NCBI RefSeq assembly: GCF_001039355.2
Contig: NW_019773607.1
Location: 36,989 to 74,399 of the forward strand
DNA: 37,411 nt
DNA from: Lingula anatina
Taxonomy: Eukaryota; Brachiopoda; Lingulata; Lingulida; Lingulidae
Reading direction: 5' to 3'
Position 1 is the first letter of the stretch; each line of letters opens with the position of its first letter. Of this stretch, positions 1 through 11,095 are shown in pieces. The notes beneath the pieces were generated by a model. The model made no database searches, was not told the origin of the DNA, and worked only from the letters and a program-made list of their open reading frames with translations. The translations under genes were made by a program, and so were the position numbers.

Positions 1-2656
1 TTTCAACCGATTTGAACAGCGAAACCGTGTAAGATATTTAACCAGTATGTTGGGTTTGTAATGATGATGCATTTGTGATTCTATTTTTGAAAGTATTTTG
101 TGGCATGCTAGCTTAAAACGGATTTGAGTCATTCCCCAATATTTTCCCCACGTGACATTTTGGTTCCTCCATTACGTCTTCGTTTCTTCACGTCTCATGA
201 AAATTGCAGTTGCACCTCGTGTTTACCTCCAGTATTTTGAACTTCGTTGTTAGATATATAGCAAAGGTAGCAAACGGTTTACGCTGAAAAATTGTCACGT
301 GCACGTGAGGAAATGTTGTGAAGTGACCAGTTTAAAATCTTAGCCATTGGCATGTTGACATTTATACAGTACGTGTAGTGAGCAGTTGGTAGCAAATCGC
401 AATATACTAGGATAGGTATGAACATATACTTACATTCAAAATTAAAGAGCATAATATGGGTGTATTGATATTCTTCTTTTTGGGCTCTGGCCCGATCTCA
501 CAAATAAACTTATAATGTTTCAGTCGGTGAAAATATATGACATGAATTACAACTGTGCTGATTTTGTGACAGATTTTTAAATTCACTTTGTAAGGCATAA
601 GGGATTTCGGTCTTACTTTTGAAACTCTACTTTTGAATGCTTACAATTTCAATATCACGCTATTCAGAAAAGTTCAAATCTCTTTTCATGGCATTTTCGT
701 GCCATTTTTATTTAAGACGTCACGAATTTAACAGAGAAAATATTGAATATTTGAAATCTGGTATATTTTAAATTGCAATATCTTTTTCTGATGAATAAAT
801 TTGTCCCTTATGCCTTGATACATTCTTTTTTAATGAAAAGTTTACGCGTGTTGCATGGTAGTTTTAAAATGGTATTTTTGGAGGTGTTCTTTAGGAAGAC
901 AGCAAGATATGTCTGAAGGTTTAATTCTATGGCGAATAAAATATTTGAAAAACGTGTTTTTGCTAGCTCAGAAAATATTAAGGACTGTGGGCATTTTAAT
1001 TTTATGTTTGAGCCCAGCATAAGAAATACTTCAATAAACTCATGAAATTAGATGTTTTTTTTTGCTTCCTGGAAATATGCAGTTTGCCCTGGACCTTTAT
1101 ATTGACCAAATTCCGATTTTTTCATTCGTCAAAGTTTTGAAAATTATTTAATCTATGAGACCGTTTTGGCTGTTTAATATTGTCGTTTTTGACATCCGTA
1201 GTTGAATTCAGTGTGCAAAATTTCATTACAAGCGCGACTGGTGACACTGAAATCTTAGTAGTTAAAAACGTGGTCTAAAAACTTTGGTGTTTGTTTAAAG
1301 TTAAATGTTAGAATGAAAAGAAATAAAATCGATCAAGTCTTAATCATGTCTCAAACCTTGCTGTCTTCCTCAGAATAAAATCTCTCTTAAGTTTTCTTTT
1401 GCGAAACTTTTCTGACTAATAAAGTCTGATTGACGAATATAAGTGTAGTTGTTTTACTGTGCGTAGAATGGGGTTCAAGATACTTTCTTAAAATTTGGTA
1501 TTCATGTCAGTTTGTTAATCAGAATTCTCGAAAAATATCCAGATAATTAACAAAGCGTTTAATAAGAAAAATAAGCGAAATCAATTGTCTAAATTAAAGG
1601 ATAGTGGAATGTAAAAATGGACCTTTTTATTTTACAATATAACTGACGCACGGATATTAATTTGTTGCACAGATTATTTTTCGCGTAAAAATGAAGGGAC
1701 ATTCATGTAATAGAAAGATTTTTTTCTGTTTACCAAATTCTACAGAATTCTTTTCGGCAAACTACCAAATCGACCAGCAGACACCGAGACAATGTCTTTT
1801 GTCTCTAATTTAGGATGGTTTGATGAAAGAAAGTAGCAAAAGATTTCTTAAAAGTTATTTTTAATTAAAGATGATACAGAGTGGACATGTCCCTTGATTT
1901 TTACCTTGGTGTTATACATGTACCAGTTGAATATATATTGTTTAAATTATAGCTTTTGTTAGAATTTTTTGAATTCTATATATTGTAACGGAACCTTTTT
2001 GGTTCATCTTATTTTTCAATTCCCGACTCAAAGCTGAAAATTATTTTACAAACGCTTTATGACGCTCTTCGAAACAGTAATTCTCGTATTCCTCCATGGC
2101 ATTAAATTTCAAAAAGATCGTTTATCTGAATTGTTTTCATATCACTATTTGTTATAAAGAGACGCAATGGCGGCGAGTCTGTGATATACTATAAGGGACT
2201 ATATATAAAGTTTTGAAATTCATGGAAATTTGGAGCATTTTTAGCACTCGATTATATCAGTTCGTTACTTGGCAGTTTTTATTTCTTACCAAATTCATGG
2301 GGAGGGGGAGGGTACTTTGTCAGCCATTGCCTCTGAGAAGGAAGAAGTGACAAAATATATCCTTGTTTTTTAATGCATCGTTTTGTATTTTAATACATTG
2401 GAATGAGCCCAGCTATAAGTCAAGTAGTTTTGTTGGTAGTTTATTTGTAATATTGAACAAATAGAAAGGTGTACATATTTCAGAAAAATCTCTGATGTAA
2501 CTTTGTCTTATATATACTGAACAATGGTAATAATGATTTTATTTCTTTTAATGAAGCTTGACAGAAATATGCCTAAAATGTATTGATGTATATATGGAAA
2601 TTTATTTTGCTCTTAATAAAACTTTAGAAATCTGTTCGAAATGCCTTAGTGTTTCA

Positions 2657-2697
2657 TGGCTCAGTGGGTTTCTAGGGGTTGGGGTTCGAATCCTGGG
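2657..2697 (+). repeat. tRNA-like module 1 in A1 (A box and B box, short spacing)
   Basis: TGGCTCAGTGG at 2657 matches an internal Pol III A box, and GGTTCGAATCC at 2683-2693 is an exact B box. The boxes are only about 15 nt apart, shorter than in a true tRNA, so this is a decayed or internally deleted tRNA-derived (SINE-type) head rather than a functional tRNA gene. Its counterparts are at 5932 and 14884. Confidence 0.5.
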
Positions 2698-2802
2698 TTG
2701 GGTGTTTGGAAATAAGTAGATATTTTTCAAGAAGGCCTTTTTGAATTTCCGGTTGGTTACTATAAGAGAAAAGTCTACCAGGGGTGGGTGGGCGGGAACA
2801 CT

Positions 2803-2860
2803 TAGAGGAGTGGACAGCACGCGCGACTCGGACACAGCAACACCAGGTTCAAAACCTGGC
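2803..2860 (+). repeat. tRNA-like module 2 in A1 (perfect T-arm)
   Basis: A D-arm-like stretch (TAGAGGAGTGGACAGCAC) is followed by an anticodon-arm-like GCGCGACTCGG. After it comes a perfect 5-bp T-arm, CCAGG-TTCAAAA-CCTGG, at 2843-2859. The acceptor stem does not pair, so this is read as a tRNA-derived SINE head or tRNA pseudogene. It lies about 110 nt downstream of module 1 in the same orientation. A 9-bp perfect hairpin (AAATTACCT/AGGTAATTT, 2877-2914) follows. Confidence 0.45.
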
Positions 2861-2948
2861 GCTTCTAGGTCCCAGCAAATTACCTTTTGCCAAAAAATTC
2901 TAAATAGGTAATTTAAACCACAATAGAAGGATTCTTTTACTTTCTTAC

Positions 2949-2949
2949 N
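2949..2949. other. Single ambiguous base at a repeat-order break (assembly join)
   Basis: The only N in the first 20 kb. Left of it, A1 ends at a position equivalent to about 6221. Right of it, the sequence resumes at the beginning of block A (equivalent to about 11,970). In the two complete units block A is always followed by 5.7 kb of block B, so this join skips a whole block B. A contig join or unresolved overlap is the simplest explanation. Confidence 0.75.
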
Positions 2950-5931
2950 GGGTCTGGGATATATTTACTCCTTGGATATTTTGATGTATGTCGAACACCA
3001 ATGCGTTTTACATATTTTGAATCTAGTAAATTTTTAATCAAGTTACATCTGTCAGGTAGTGGTGACTGTTGAACAGAAAAAAATGGTTACTTCGGCCTAC
3101 CTCGCCCCCCACAATACTACATGAACCTACCCTCTGAAAAGAGACGTGACTACTTCACTTCTAAGTGACCAGGGAATGGACACAAGGCGATCGAGATGCT
3201 TCTAAGTATGGAATATTATTTCAATTTCAACCGATTTGAACAGCGAAACCGTGTAAGATATTTAACCAGTATGTTGGGTTTGTAATGATGATGCATTTGT
3301 GATTCTATTTTCGAAAGTATTTTGTGGCATGCTAGCTTAAAACGGAGTCATTCCCCAATATTTTCCCCACGTGACATTTGGTTCCTCCATTAAGTCTTTG
3401 TTTCTTCACGTCTCATGAAAATTGCAATTGCACCTCGTGTTTACCTCCAGTATTTTGAAGTACGTTGTTAGATATATAGCAAAGGTAGCAAACGTTTTAC
3501 GCGGAAAAATTGCCACGTGCACGTGAGGAAATGTTGTGAAGTGACCAGTTTAAAATCTTTGCCATTGGCATGTTGACATTTATAGTACGTGTAGTGAGAA
3601 GTTAATGGTAAAATGCAATATACTAGTAGGTATAAACATATAATTCCACTTCAAAATTATAGAGAATTACATAGGTATATTGGTTAACTTCAGTTTGGAC
3701 TTGGGTGCGATTTCACAAAAAATTTATAATGCTTCAGTCGGTGAAAATATATAAGCGGAATTACAACTATGATACATGTAATTACTGTGACAAACTTTAA
3801 AATCCACTCTGTAAGGCATAAAGGATTTCGGTCTTGCTTTTGGCACTTAACTTTTCAATGCTTACAATTTCAATATCAGGCTATTCACAAAAGTTCAAAA
3901 CTCTTTTTTTTCAAAGGCATTTTCGTGCCATTTTTAGTTTATGACGTCACGAATTTAGCAGAGAAAATATTGAATATTTGAAATCTGGTATACTTTAGTT
4001 AGCGATATCATCTTTTTTCTGATAAATAAATCTGTCCCTTATGCCTTGATACATTCTTTTTTAATGAACAGTTTACGCGTGTTGCATGGCATTTTTAAAA
4101 TGGTATTTTTGGAGATGTTCTTTAGGAAGACAGCAAGATACATGTATGTCTGAAGGTTTAATTCTATGGCGAATAAAATATTTGAAAAACGTGTTTTTGC
4201 TAGCTCAGAAAATATTAAGCACTGTGGGCATTTTAATCTTAAGTTTGAGCCCAGCATAAGAAATACTTCTAAAAACCCATGAAATTAGATGTTTTTTTGC
4301 TTCCTGGAAATATGTAGTTTGCGCTGGACCTTTATATTGACCAAATTCCAATTTTTTCATTCGTCAAAGTTTTAAAAATTATTTAATCTGTGAGACCGTT
4401 TTGGCTGTTTAACATTCTCGTTTTAGACATCCGTTGTTGAATTTAGTGTGCAAATTTTCATTAAAGCGCGACTGGTGACATTAGAATCTTAGAAGTTAAA
4501 AACGTGGTGTTAAAAACCTTAGTGTTTGTTTGAAGTTTAATGTTAGAATGAAAAGAAATAAAAACGATCAAGTCTTAATCATGTCTCAAACCTTGCTGTC
4601 TTCCTCAGAATAAAATATCTCTTAAGTTTTCTTTTGCGAAACTTTTCTGACTAATAAAGTCTGATTGGCGAATATAAGTGTAGTTGTTTTACTGTGCGTA
4701 GAATGGGAAAGAGACTTTCTTAATATTTTGGTATTCATGTCAGTTTGTTAATCAGAATTCTCGAAAAATATCCAGATAATTAACAAAGCGTTTAATAAGA
4801 ATAATAAGCGAGTCAATTGTCTAAATTAAAGGATAGTGGAATGTAAAAATGGACCTTTTTATTGTACAATATAACTCACGCACGGATATTAATTTGTTGC
4901 ACAGATTATTTTTCGCGTAAAGATGAAGGGACATTCATGTAATAGAAAGTTTTTTTCTGTTTACCAAATTCTACAGAATTCTTTTCGGCAATTGACCAAA
5001 TCGACCAGCAGACACCGAGACAATGTTTTTTGTCTCGAATTTGGGATGATTTGATGGAAGAAAGTAGCAAAAGATTTCTTAAAAGTTATTTTTAATTAAA
5101 GATGATACAGAGATGATACAGAGTGTACATGTCCCTTGATTTTTACCTTGGTGTTATACATGTACCAGTTGAATATATATTGTTTAAATTATAGCTTTTG
5201 TTAGAAACTTTTTGAATTCTATATATTGTAACGGAACCTTTTTGGTTCATCTTATTTTTCAATTCCCGACTCAAAGCTGAAAATTATTTTACAAACGCTT
5301 TATGACATTTTTGGCAAAACTGAAAGCATGCCACTTTTTTCATCGAAACAGTAATTCTCGAATTCCTCCATGGCATTAAATTTCAAAAAGACCGTTTATC
5401 GGAATAGTTTTCATATCACTTTTTGTTATAAAGAGACGCAATGGCAGCGAGTCTATGATATACTATAAGGGGCTATATATAAAGTTTTGAAATTCATGGA
5501 AATTTGGAGCATTTTTAATTTAGCACTCGATTATATCAGTTCGTTACTTGGCAGTTTTTATTTCTTACCAAATTCATGGGGAGGGGGAGGGTACTATGTC
5601 AGCCATTGCCTCTGAGAAGGAAGAAGTGACCAAATATATCCTTGTTTTTTAATGCGTCGTTTTGTATTTTAATACATTGGAATGAGCCCAGCTATAAGTC
5701 AAGTAGTTTTGTTGGTAGTTTATTTGTAAAATTTAACAAATAGAAAGGTGTACATATTTCAGAAAAATCTCTGATGTAACTTTGTCTTATATATAGTGAA
5801 CAATGTTAATAATAATTTCTGTAAATGAAGCTTGGCAGAAAGATGCCTTAAATGTATTGATGTATATATGGAAATTTATTTTGCTCTTAATAAAACTTTA
5901 GAAATCTGTTCGAAATGCCTTAGTGTTTCAT

Positions 5932-5972
5932 TGGCTCAGTGGGTTTCTAGGGGTTGGGGTTCGAATCCTGGG
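5932..5972 (+). repeat. tRNA-like module 1 in A2
   Basis: Same module as at 2657, with the A box intact and an exact GGTTCGAATCC B box at 5958-5968. The box spacing is again too short for a functional tRNA. Confidence 0.5.
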
Positions 5973-6077
5973 TTGGGTGTTTGGAAATAAGTAGATATTT
6001 TTCAAGAAGGCCTTTTTGAATTTCCGGTTGGTTACTATAAGAGAAAAGTCTACCAGGGGTGGGTGGGTGGGAACACT

Positions 6078-6135
6078 TAGAGGAGTGGACAGCACGCGCG
6101 ACTCGGACACAGCAACACCAGGTTCAAAACCTGGC
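6078..6135 (+). repeat. tRNA-like module 2 in A2
   Basis: Same module as at 2803. The perfect T-arm CCAGG-TTCAAAA-CCTGG is at 6118-6134. Confidence 0.45.
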
Positions 6136-6230
6136 GCTTCTAGGTCCCAGCAAATTACCTTTTGCCAAAAAATTCTAAATAGGTAATTTAAACCACGATA
6201 GAAGGATTCTTTTACCTTCTTCCAAACAAG

Positions 6231-6300
6231 CTGAGGCAGTGGCTCAGTGGGATAGACGACAGACTCGGAAGCAGAAGAGTGAGAGTTCGAGTCGAGCTGA
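6231..6300 (+). repeat. tRNA-like module 3 at the A/B junction, B1
   Basis: TGGCTCAGTGGG (6240) matches an A box and GAGTTCGAGTC (6283-6293) a near-consensus B box. The spacing is about 43 nt, close to a genuine tRNA, with an anticodon-arm-like GACTCGGA between them. The acceptor ends do not pair. It is best read as a tRNA-derived SINE head or tRNA pseudogene, in the same orientation as modules 1 and 2. Confidence 0.5.
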
Positions 6301-7495
6301 AGGAAAAAGAATCAGTATGTTTTGACAAAAAATCTAACAAATATAAGTTTTTTATTTTTCTAACGAGTTGAAACAATTTCATTATTTACAATTAGACTAA
6401 GTTAAAATGACATTTGTATTCTACATTAAAAGCAATTCCTATTTTAATTATTTTACAAGTCAAAAATGGAAAAGCTACGATCCACCAACAAGTCAGACAT
6501 TTTATGCATTTTGAAAATCACTACTCAAACTACATTTTTATTTTAATATATAGAAAAGATTCTGTGGAATGAAGCAGCCAACAATGTAAAAACCAGAAAA
6601 TAGAATTTACAGGGTTAGGTCCGATTAAAAATTAATTGAAGTTTGTGCATTTATTTTATTTCATTGAAATAATTGCGTAAACTCAGTAGTTCATTCGCAT
6701 ACGGGAATTCAAAATGCATATAATGTCATTCACCTCAAATATACAAACACTCCTTGTTCTATGTCGTCGCGCTGAAGTTCGCACGCAAAACCAAAGACTG
6801 AGCCAAAACAAATTATTTCTCAAAGATTTTTGGTTGTCCTACTAATTGATAGATATATGTAGCTCACATCAAATCCTAAAACATGTACATGTATCTGCTA
6901 AATTTTTTCCTTAGAAAACAAGTTTCACAGCGTGCGAATCAGGAACGACATAAAAAGCATGGTGATTTTACAACTGTATCTAATCCATATCCATCTTAGG
7001 CATAATACACACAAGAAAGTGAATACACAAAAATCAGCTTACTTGATATAACTTACCAACACATTGATTCAGAAAATACTGATAAATTTAACTCTGGTTC
7101 CCGGAGTTCAGTGATCAAGAGACACCAAGCATATACATGTATAACCCATTAGGACGTGTTGGACTGGCATAATATGCGGTCTTTTTTTTCAATTATCCTT
7201 TGACCTTACCAAAATACATTGCATAATTTTAGAAGTACTGTGTACAAGACCAACATTACATAGAACGCCTAGCTACAAAGTTTTGGTAAAAATTAGTTCT
7301 AAAAATGGCAAATAGGACAATTTTTTATGCGTATATTTTTATGAATGTCGATTTTTGACGTTTATTGAGAGAAACAAAATAACCATGAAAAATATTATGT
7401 TTAGATGCTAATTTGGTAAAGTCGCAAATAATAGGCAATGTGAAAGAACTGCTTTAAAATAGCGATAGGCGTTGATAAAGTCTTATGAAATTTTC

Positions 7496-7518
7496 AAAAA
7501 AAAAAAAAAAAAAAAAAA
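7496..7518 (+). repeat. Poly(A) tract in B1
   Basis: A run of 23 A. The equivalent place in B2 (near 16430-16440) has a much shorter run, so length varies between copies. It could be the tail of a retroposed fragment, but no element boundary is visible. Confidence 0.7.
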
Positions 7519-8223
7519 TCTTGTAAATTTCTCAATGAATTCATTCATATTGTACTCGTAGAAGATTGGAAAAAGTTGCCGGCCTTAAATCAATATCGTG
7601 GACATACTCGCTACCCCAAATATTTAATTTATAATAATAATCAAGGTATAATAATCAATTTGAGTTTGATAAGCAATTTTCAAAAATTCAAAGTGGAAAA
7701 GGTTATGATAAATGCCAGTCCAACATAGACATTTTAATGATGAAAGCTCCGAAATAATTCACTTTTATTAATTAACCAGTTATTTCTTGATGATTACCCC
7801 ATTTCTGGTTTGTGATATTTGCATACACACGCTATCAAAACACCGAGAACCAAAGCAAGTTTATTCCTAGCATACGTCACAATTCCATTTTCACGGTTTT
7901 AAGAATACTCATTCAAAACGTGTGGGCAATTCTGCATTAACCTAGGCACGTTTGTGCAGTTTAAAAATACCATTATTTCTGAAGCAAACATGTCAAAGTT
8001 ATAATTTTTGCAGATTTTTATCTCGAATTTTTTCTTACAACTTTATAAACAACATAGTAATAAAAGTCACCTATATGCACTAGACGTAATGAAGTTGCGA
8101 ATTTTTTTTCCCAGGGTTTAACCTAATCAAGATAAATGTTAGAGATCTATTCAAAAGGAATAAAAAACAAGTGCAAAGCAATATGTCTAATTGCAGATTT
8201 GCCCACACGATATACATTCCCGC

Positions 8224-8292
8224 AAAAACAAAAAAAAAAAAAAAACAAACAAACAAACAAACAAACAAAAAAAATAAATAAATAAATAAATA
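8224..8292 (+). repeat. A-rich compound microsatellite (A)n-(CAAA)n-(AAAT)n
   Basis: Successive A, CAAA and AAAT runs. The long hydrophobic minus-strand frames over it (8080-8379, 8187-8516) come from this low-complexity sequence and are not genes. B2 has a shorter, differently composed version near 17135-17160. Confidence 0.85.
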
Positions 8293-8967
8293 ACAATTGA
8301 AGGTCGTACTAGCACAGTACTCTTCCTGAACATTAGTGATAACTTTACAACAATCACTGCATTGATTATTTTCACACAATACTTACTTAAGCGAAGCACT
8401 TTTGTACTGACATAATTTCTCTTAAAGTGTAATTTCACAAGTTTCGTTCCGGTTCCAGGAACCGATGGCCACTTTTTTTTCCGAACTAAAAAAGTCACAT
8501 AAATTAACCAAAACACACCATGGACAGATAGAGTACTGTGCTACGACATATAATTGTACGCGGACTCTTCATGGGACTTATCCCCCTATTCTACACCGAC
8601 TGCGAATTCCACGAACTGCCAGGAATTGTCTAAGTTTAGAAATCGAGAGGAGTCGTGAGATTTTGTATATTTCAGGAAGACATTTTGTCCCTGTTTTGGC
8701 TTAAATTCACTTGCAAAATGAATGCTCAACATAAGAGAAGCTGAAGTACTTGGTCATAGAACTGAAGAATGAACATCAACAGGTGATAAATGGAAGACTG
8801 GTTTTAAACAAGTTTCGATTTCATGATCTTTCAGAATTGCAAGAAAAACCAAATAAACAAGGATCAGTTAAGCGCTTTAATAATTTATCACGATTAAACT
8901 AAGTACCATGGGGTTTATAAATTCCTGGCGGTTCGTAGAATTCGTAGTGGGTGTGGAATATGTGCAA

Positions 8968-9138
8968 TGCAGGGTTGACACTTAATGCAGATTTAAGTTC
9001 TTTCTTTTTTTCTCATTAAAAGGTTCATGAATAAAATGCACGTTACGTGCGATGCTTCATCTGATACACGTGTATTTTGGCGAAAATTATTACCACCCAA
9101 AGCAAGCTGTGCATTTCATATTAAGTGTCAACCCTGCA
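8968..9138. mobile_element. MITE with 19-bp perfect TIRs (in B1)
   Basis: TGCAGGGTTGACACTTAAT at 8968-8986 is the exact reverse complement of 9120-9138. The 171 bp element has no coding capacity. CAGGG...CCCTG ends recall hAT-type non-autonomous elements, but no convincing 8-bp target duplication is visible, so the class is inferred. All three B copies carry it at the same place, so it inserted before the unit was amplified. Confidence 0.7.
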
Positions 9139-9360
9139 AAAAGTCTAGATGACAAACGTCGGCAAGCGAGGCAATCGTGGCTCGCGATCGGGTACAGGCG
9201 AACACGAATCTGAGGTCTTTGGTGGAGGATGCTACCAATGTCCTTTCCAGGGGTGGTTAAAGTCACTGAAATTCAACGAAGGAATTCACATTAGCAAAAC
9301 GACACGTGTCTTTGTATTAAACACATTACTATTTAAACTGTAAATCACAAGAATAAACTT

Positions 9361-9430
9361 TTAATAAGTGTAGTGTTGAAAACTAACGTGTAGTGTTGAA
9401 AATACTTGTGCCAATAGCATTTGATTCATT
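9361..9430. repeat. B1-specific deletion and short tandem duplication
   Basis: GTGTAGTGTTGAAAA occurs twice here (about 9368 and 9389). B2 (about 18250-18540) and B3 (about 21520-21780) have a longer, mutually related sequence at this place, so B1 has lost roughly 200 bp. Confidence 0.6.
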
Positions 9431-9597
9431 GTCTCAAGGGACGGAACGTAAAAGAAATCAAGAAAAATCGCCGTAAAGTCGGCAGTAAAATAGCAGGTCC
9501 ATATGGAGCCGGAGATGTTATTTACCTGTCTAGCCATATTACATCGTTGAAGACAAAGCGAGTTCAGACAGCTTGAAAGCAGCAATACGCCCTTTAC

Positions 9598-9635
9598 TGG
9601 TTCAGTGGTTAGTGGCAAAAGCGTCCTCCCTGTCA
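9598..9635 (+). repeat. Orphan A-box tRNA-like fragment (module 4, B1)
   Basis: TGGTTCAGTGGTTAGTGGC is a good tRNA D-arm/A-box sequence, but no B box follows within 60 nt. Counterparts are at 18689 (TGGCTCAGTGGTTAGTGGC) and 21932 (mutated to TGGGTCAGTGG). Probably a truncated tRNA-derived remnant. Confidence 0.4.
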
Positions 9636-9870
9636 AACAAAAGAAAATAATCTATTAAGCCGGCTGTGCTCGACTTAGGAAAGGGCCATTGTAATATAAT
9701 GTAACAAAATATTCATGTGGTTATCATGACTAAAATGTGGAACGCACTATTTACGGCAAATATCGTCAACGCAAATTAAACCTTTATTTTTTTTACGTAC
9801 ACAGATATGAAGGCACCAATCTACACACAGTAGTACAACGACTTGTTGCCAGTTTAGGTGTTAAACGTCA

Positions 9871-10048
9871 AGCTTACCTGTAAAATCCGTAGCATTTCGA
9901 CATGAGGCTTCTTTCTTCGCCATATCTTCTTTCTTCTCCTGACCTTGGTCGTATCTGAGCACCTCTCACCAAATTGCTCACCTGGTTTTCATAACAATGT
10001 ATATAGGCCATCCACTTTCCGCACGGAAGCCTCGATTTAAAATTTAGC
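9871..10048 (-). other. Indel-free 178 bp segment conserved in three B copies
   Basis: Matches 18960-19137 and 22193-22370 at equal length with about 4 and 3 substitutions in pairwise comparison, while flanking sequence carries many indels. The minus strand is open throughout and ends at a donor-like GTAAGC. Several of the few substitutions change residues, so coding constraint is not shown. A decayed exon, regulatory patch or gene-converted tract are all possible. Confidence 0.4.
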
Positions 10049-10434
10049 CTTGCTTTTTTGTCTTTTTCTTTTTTTTTTTAATTGGTAATAAGGCACAGTG
10101 GATCCTCATATTGTAACGGGGAGCGTGGTCTGTAAAGACCATTATGGCAAGACCAATCACATTTTATCAGCCGTCATTATCAAACAGGTTCCACAGATCA
10201 CTGAATGAATCCAGCTTAATCACTACTGCGGGATTGTGTTAGAGAAGTCAAAATGTGCTTTTCTCTAAATCGACGGCGTTGCCAACAGATTTATTGTTAT
10301 ATAAAAAAGAAAAACATATTAGCAGTAAAATCTGAACTAGAAATAAAAGCACTTTAAAGGCGTTTCATTTCAATAACTTGTAAGTTGTCTTGCATCAAAC
10401 GGAACCCATAACGATGAAAAGTACAATGTCATAA

Positions 10435-10522
10435 TGACGTAATTTGGGTGACAACGTTGCGAGGAAGTTTTCTGTGACGTCAATGGACGTGTGCTCAGCC
10501 ATCACACGTGACATATGACGTT
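10435..10522. promoter_or_regulatory. Cluster of CRE/bZIP-like sites (B1)
   Basis: TGACGTAA (10435), the palindrome TGACGTCA (10475-10482) and TGACGTT (10516) lie within about 90 bp. The TGACGTCA core is kept in B2 (19561-19568, with a second copy at 19616-19623) and in B3 (22797-22804). Such sites bind CREB/ATF-type factors. Function here is inference only; no promoter or gene is seen next to them. Confidence 0.3.
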
Positions 10523-10857
10523 ATCATTATGACTTCACATAACAAGACACTTGTTTCTAATGGCAATTGTAAAGATTTTTTTCCGACAGGCTAAAAGACA
10601 GTTTATGCTGGTTATAAATTTCACACTGTTGCCTCGTAAATAACCAAGGTAGGTCTTTGGCCCAGTTGAGTAAGGTAAGTGGCATTATTTGCACTGAATT
10701 ATAATTATTATTATTATTATAAAAATGTACAAATGACGTTCTATTTGTGGCAACACATTGGAGCCGAATATTTTGCTGATTTTTTATACCACCCAAAGTT
10801 ACTAGATTTCTGCCACATTGATGCAGAAATAGATTAGACATAAGCATTTAACGCCAG

Positions 10858-10860
<3 letters not shown>

Positions 10861-10920
<60 letters not shown>
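10861..10920 (+). repeat. (AAT)n microsatellite, B1
   Basis: About 20 AAT units. The equivalent B2 tract (about 19931-19963) is short and interrupted, and B3 has only a few units, so this is a recent B1-specific expansion. Confidence 0.9.
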
Positions 10921-10921
<1 letters not shown>

Positions 10922-11030
10922 TTTACGCTCATATAAGTGTGCTGTTTTGCAATAATAAAGTTATATAGCCCTCATAGAGACTTTGCTCTGTGAGTTGGAC
11001 CAAATTAATTTAAAAACAAATCAACAGGAC

Positions 11031-11095
11031 ATGTCACTGCCGAATGTATTTGCTAAATTACTATGTCACTGTCGAATGTCTTTGCTAAAATTACT
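11031..11095 (+). repeat. Two-copy ~32 bp tandem duplication in B1
   Basis: ATGTCACTG(C/T)CGAATGT... is repeated back to back (11031-11062 and 11063-11095) with three or four differences. B2 shares the duplication (20062-20127). B3 has a single related copy near 23310-23340, so the duplication arose in the B1/B2 lineage. Confidence 0.65.

Larger units (their letters stand above)
1..2948. repeat. Block A, copy 1 (partial) of the ~9 kb tandem unit
   Basis: First copy of block A, cut by the window start. It matches 3225-6221 and about 12239-15170 almost end to end, with scattered substitutions and small indels; for example the 'aaccgatttgaacagcgaaa' segment recurs in all three. No convincing coding region is seen: the longest minus-strand frame (808-1020) is open in A1 and A2 but broken by a deletion in A3, so it is not under coding constraint. 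The 3' part carries two tRNA-like modules. The copy stops at the single N at 2949 just before the point where block B would begin. Confidence 0.9.
2950..6228. repeat. Block A, copy 2
   Basis: Complete block A. Offset to A1 is about 3.22 kb and to A3 about 9.01 kb. A copy-specific short tandem duplication, GATGATACAGA twice, is at 5101-5123. The minus-strand frame 4039-4257 is homologous to 808-1020 but has no support as a gene. The block runs without a break into block B1 at the GCTGAGGCAGTGGCTCAG module. Confidence 0.9.

Noticed and set aside
808-1020. 70-codon minus-strand frame shared with 4039-4257
   Set aside because: Conserved only because the repeat is conserved. A3 carries a frame-breaking deletion at the same place and no motif is recognisable.
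2657-2697. Functional tRNA gene
   Set aside because: Box spacing is too short and there is no acceptor-stem pairing; only a tRNA-derived remnant is supported.
2602-2835. Minus-strand frame conserved in all A copies (also 5928-6110 and 14880-15062)
   Set aside because: It lies across the tRNA-like modules and is their antisense. Open length differs between copies and nothing suggests translation.
8224-8292. CRISPR-like short regular repeats
   Set aside because: Simple (CAAA)n and (AAAT)n microsatellite with no spacers, in eukaryotic DNA.
9149-9343. Plus-strand Gly/Arg-containing frame in B1
   Set aside because: The counterpart in B2 has a 7-nt deletion (near 18,034) that shifts the frame, so there is no coding constraint.
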